Assembly (NCBI RefSeq): GCF_004114695.1
Contig: NZ_CP035310.1
Span: 966,001 to 1,030,000 of the forward strand
Direction: 5' to 3'
Source of the DNA: Erythrobacter sp. HKB08
GTDB taxonomy: Bacteria; Pseudomonadota; Alphaproteobacteria; Sphingomonadales; Sphingomonadaceae
DNA: 64,000 bases
Numbering within the stretch: position 1 is the stretch's first letter; each line of letters opens with the position of its first letter. A program made the translations under genes and the position numbers. Positions 62,053 to 64,000 of the stretch are shown piece by piece. The notes beneath the pieces are model-generated. The model did no database searches. It was not told the DNA's origin and saw only the letters and a program-made list of their open reading frames with translations.

Positions 62053-62108
62053 CGCGGCCCCATGTGGGGCGCGCCCGCGCGAAGGGCAACAGCACCCTTA
62101 CCCGCCGG

Positions 62109-63083
62109 TCAGTTCCGGTCGAGCCGAGAGGGGAAGAACTGCCGTTGGAACAGAGGGCGGTAACCGGCGGCCTTGGGCACGTCAAACAGCACCCGGCGGC
62201 TCTCGAAATCGATCGCCACCCGGTCGAACAGCCGCAAGTCGCGCATGCCGAGGATCAGCGCCGGCCGCGAGCCGAGGCCGAGCGCATCGAAGGCCGGCGC
62301 ATCGGCGAAGGCGATCGGCAGGTTCTGTAGCTGCAACCCCTGGATTTCGAGCGAGCGGGCGATGTCGACCTTGCCGGTCAGGTGGAACCCGTTGACGTCG
62401 GTCGAACGGAAGTCGCCGCCCTTTCGCGAGCGAAGCTTCTTCTGCAGCGCAAGGTTTCCGATGCTGTTCTGGGCGCCGGTGTCGACAATGACCGAGGTGG
62501 TCACTCCATCGACCTTTGCCTGCGTGATAATAAGCCGCCCGACCTTGTGGCGCGCGCGCACGATAATCTCGTAGCCGCGATTGCCGCCGAGCGCGTCGGC
62601 ATCGTTCACCGCAATAGTGTCGTTGCGGAAGTCAATCATCACGCGAAGGTTCTGCAGGCTGTCGAGCCCGAGGATGCCGTCGGCTCCGATATTGTGCGCC
62701 TTGAGAAGCGGCGCCTCGAGATTGTCGAACGTGCGCGAGGCGAAGCTCAGCCCGTCGACTTCGACCAGTTCGACCGGAACCCGGCTGGCCATCCCGACGA
62801 CGACGGCGGTTCCAACCGGCTCAAGGCCGAGACGCTCTTTCAGGCTCTCGGTGATGACGGTCGATTGCGCGCCGGTGTCGATCATGAACTTGAACGGACC
62901 TTCGCCGCCGATGGTGACGGGGATCGTCATGCGTTCGTAGTAGTCGGCGGCGCCGGTCACGACGTCGGGCTGCTGCTCGGCAACTTCGGTGGCAGGATCG
63001 GCTGGCGGCTCCTGCGTGGTGGGGATCTCGCTTCCCGCGCTCGCACTGGCGAGCGAAGCAGCGAGAAAGAGTGAAAGACCCAT
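62109..63083 (-). CDS. Periplasmic double retropepsin-like aspartyl protease
   Basis: The 324-residue protein has a signal peptide (GLSLFLAASLASASAGSE), then two copies of the retropepsin core in one chain. The first has FKFMIDTGAQSTVITESLKE near residue 65 and ADGILGLDSLQ; the second has SVIVDTGAQNSIGNLALQKK near residue 200 and LILGMRDLRLFDRV. Viral retropepsins dimerise from one DTG unit each, so two DTG motifs here should form the active site within one chain. Its substrate is unknown. It follows the Atm1-type gene region on the same strand. Confidence 0.8.
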   Translation of the reverse strand: MGLSLFLAASLASASAGSEIPTTQEPPADPATEVAEQQPDVVTGAADYYERMTIPVTIGGEGPFKFMIDTGAQSTVITESLKERLGLEPVGTAVVVGMASRVPVELVEVDGLSFASRTFDNLEAPLLKAHNIGADGILGLDSLQNLRVMIDFRNDTIAVNDADALGGNRGYEIIVRARHKVGRLIITQAKVDGVTTSVIVDTGAQNSIGNLALQKKLRSRKGGDFRSTDVNGFHLTGKVDIARSLEIQGLQLQNLPIAFADAPAFDALGLGSRPALILGMRDLRLFDRVAIDFESRRVLFDVPKAAGYRPLFQRQFFPSRLDRN

Positions 63084-63157
63084 GGCTCGTCCTCTCGCGC
63101 CTTACTTAGGAAGCGAGGATACCACGGCTTGGGCCGGCGACAAAATCGGGAGGGGCG

Positions 63158-64000
63158 CTACTCTGCCGGAAGCGCGACCGGCTCAGGCTGTGCCTGGGGG
63201 CGCAGCATCTGCCAGCTCTCGCGCAAAATGCCCGGCCAGAAGGCAAACAGCATCGCCCCGTAGGTCGCAGCGCCGATCGGCACGAGCACGGCGAGGCGCA
63301 TATAAGGTGTCCAGTCGAGGATCGCCTGGTCGATCGAGTAAACGGCGAGCGCCATCATCGCGGTCGAAAGCGCGATGGGCGCCATCTCGAGCAGCAGCTT
63401 GGCGGGCGAGACCTCAATCGCCGGAAGCGTGATCGCCAGCGTCGCGAGCAGGAGGAGCGGGGCGGCGACCCACCAGGCATGGACCAGACCCATCGGCCCG
63501 CCGGACACTCCGAAGTAAAAGGCGACCGGGAAGATGAGCGCGCCGATCGCGCTTGTCGTTACATATATAGAGGGGCGCCCGATGGCATTGGTCGCCGGCG
63601 AGCAGATGATCTGCATGGCGAAGAGCGGCATGACCAGAGCAAGCCCCGCGATGATCGGGATCATCTCGGCCCACTTCTCGCCGCCGATGGTCAGGATGGC
63701 CGGACCGGCGGTCAGCGACAGACCTATATATATAGGGGCAGTCACGAGCATGACCGTGCGGACCGTCCGAACGAAGTAGGGCGCGAGGCTGCGACCCTTC
63801 TTGTGCAGCTCGGCATAGGCCGGAAAGGCGACCTCGTTGATTGGCGGCAGGAAGCGCCCGGTCACCACCAGCGCGAGGAACAGCGCTTCGGCATATATAC
63901 CGAGGTCGTGGGTCGAAAAGCTGCGGCCGGCGATGAAGATGTCGCTCTGGCTCTGCACGATCCACAGCAGCTGGCACACGGTAAGCGCACCGCCGAAGGT
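63158..64000 (-). CDS. Lipopolysaccharide/oligosaccharide flippase (Wzx/MVF-like), 5' end outside window
   Basis: Only the last 280 residues are present; the frame stays open to the window edge. The sequence has multiple hydrophobic helices (LALVVTGRFLPPINEVAFPA, LTAGPAILTIGGEKWAEMIP, ALVMPLFAMQIICSPATNAI). QSDIFIAGRSFSTHDLGIYA matches polysaccharide biosynthesis proteins of the MOP superfamily, which flip lipid-linked sugars. Its Pro/Gln-rich C-terminus is cytoplasmic. Three Ile-Tyr pairs are encoded ATA-TAT, giving TATATA strings uncommon in this GC-rich DNA. Confidence 0.82.
   Translation of the reverse strand, partial: TFGGALTVCQLLWIVQSQSDIFIAGRSFSTHDLGIYAEALFLALVVTGRFLPPINEVAFPAYAELHKKGRSLAPYFVRTVRTVMLVTAPIYIGLSLTAGPAILTIGGEKWAEMIPIIAGLALVMPLFAMQIICSPATNAIGRPSIYVTTSAIGALIFPVAFYFGVSGGPMGLVHAWWVAAPLLLLATLAITLPAIEVSPAKLLLEMAPIALSTAMMALAVYSIDQAILDWTPYMRLAVLVPIGAATYGAMLFAFWPGILRESWQMLRPQAQPEPVALPAE

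Noticed and set aside
1..64000. CRISPR arrays, insertion sequences, rRNA genes
   Set aside because: I saw no regularly spaced repeats, no transposase with inverted repeats and no rRNA sequence anywhere in the window.

Overview
The window looks like chromosomal DNA of a high-GC alphaproteobacterium, most likely Sphingomonadales, family Erythrobacteraceae (Erythrobacter/Qipengyuania-like). The support is gene content: a complex I NDUFA12-type subunit, COQ9, a cytochrome bc1 assembly chaperone, an EipA/DUF1134 envelope protein, an Atm1-type ABC exporter, a TonB-dependent receptor and HslVU. Coding density is very high, genes are often joined by ATGA/GTGA overlaps, and long antisense shadow frames are common. 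The taxonomic call is an inference from gene content and protein style, not a measured phylogeny.

Layout. 1-7.1 kb: mannose-6-phosphate isomerase, a DUF2721 membrane protein, a tightly overlapping TelA / XpaC-like / PHA-granule-type operon, a DUF389 membrane protein and a fatty acyl-AMP ligase. 7.2-10 kb: recX, a DUF192 lipoprotein, NDUFA12, a DUF2155 lipoprotein and aat, the last two overlapping tail to tail. 10-15.3 kb: tRNA-Trp, a small protein, an alanine/glycine:cation symporter, secE-nusG, an opposing pspA, then rplK-rplA. 15.4-20.4 kb: a two-TM hypothetical protein, a CinA-like protein, a Baeyer-Villiger-type flavin monooxygenase and a TonB receptor.

20.4-28.8 kb is the most unusual chromosomal block. 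A malonyltransferase-like protein and a fused alpha-beta TPP-dependent E1 dehydrogenase are transcribed away from a five-gene chain whose start and stop codons overlap: an acyltransferase-like protein, a ThiF/E1-like adenylyltransferase, a membrane protein, a GNAT protein and a nitroreductase-fold protein. It reads as an uncharacterised biosynthetic or modification pathway. A di-haem cytochrome c and two lipoproteins follow (28.8-31.8 kb).

32.0-41.3 kb is an integrated genomic island. A P4-type tyrosine integrase abuts the 3' end of tRNA-Ser(GCU), and an exact 18-bp copy of that tRNA end lies about 9.3 kb away. The cargo is a MarR regulator divergent from an alpha/beta hydrolase, a PaaI-type thioesterase and an RND efflux adaptor plus permease. 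AlpA-like and RHH-like small proteins sit near the integrase. Both island ends carry AT-rich stretches without clear genes.

41.5-64 kb returns to core genes: EipA family, an aromatic/aspartate aminotransferase, riboflavin synthase (apparently with a CTG start) and ribD, a YgjP-type metalloprotease, a YcgN-type protein, SCO, an ankyrin protein, COQ9, feoAB behind a candidate Fur box, ssb, YceD/DUF177, the bc1 chaperone, bamE, hslVU, an ACT-domain protein, a SulP transporter, a two-module M16 protease, an Atm1-type ABC transporter, a double aspartyl protease, and a polysaccharide flippase cut by the window end.
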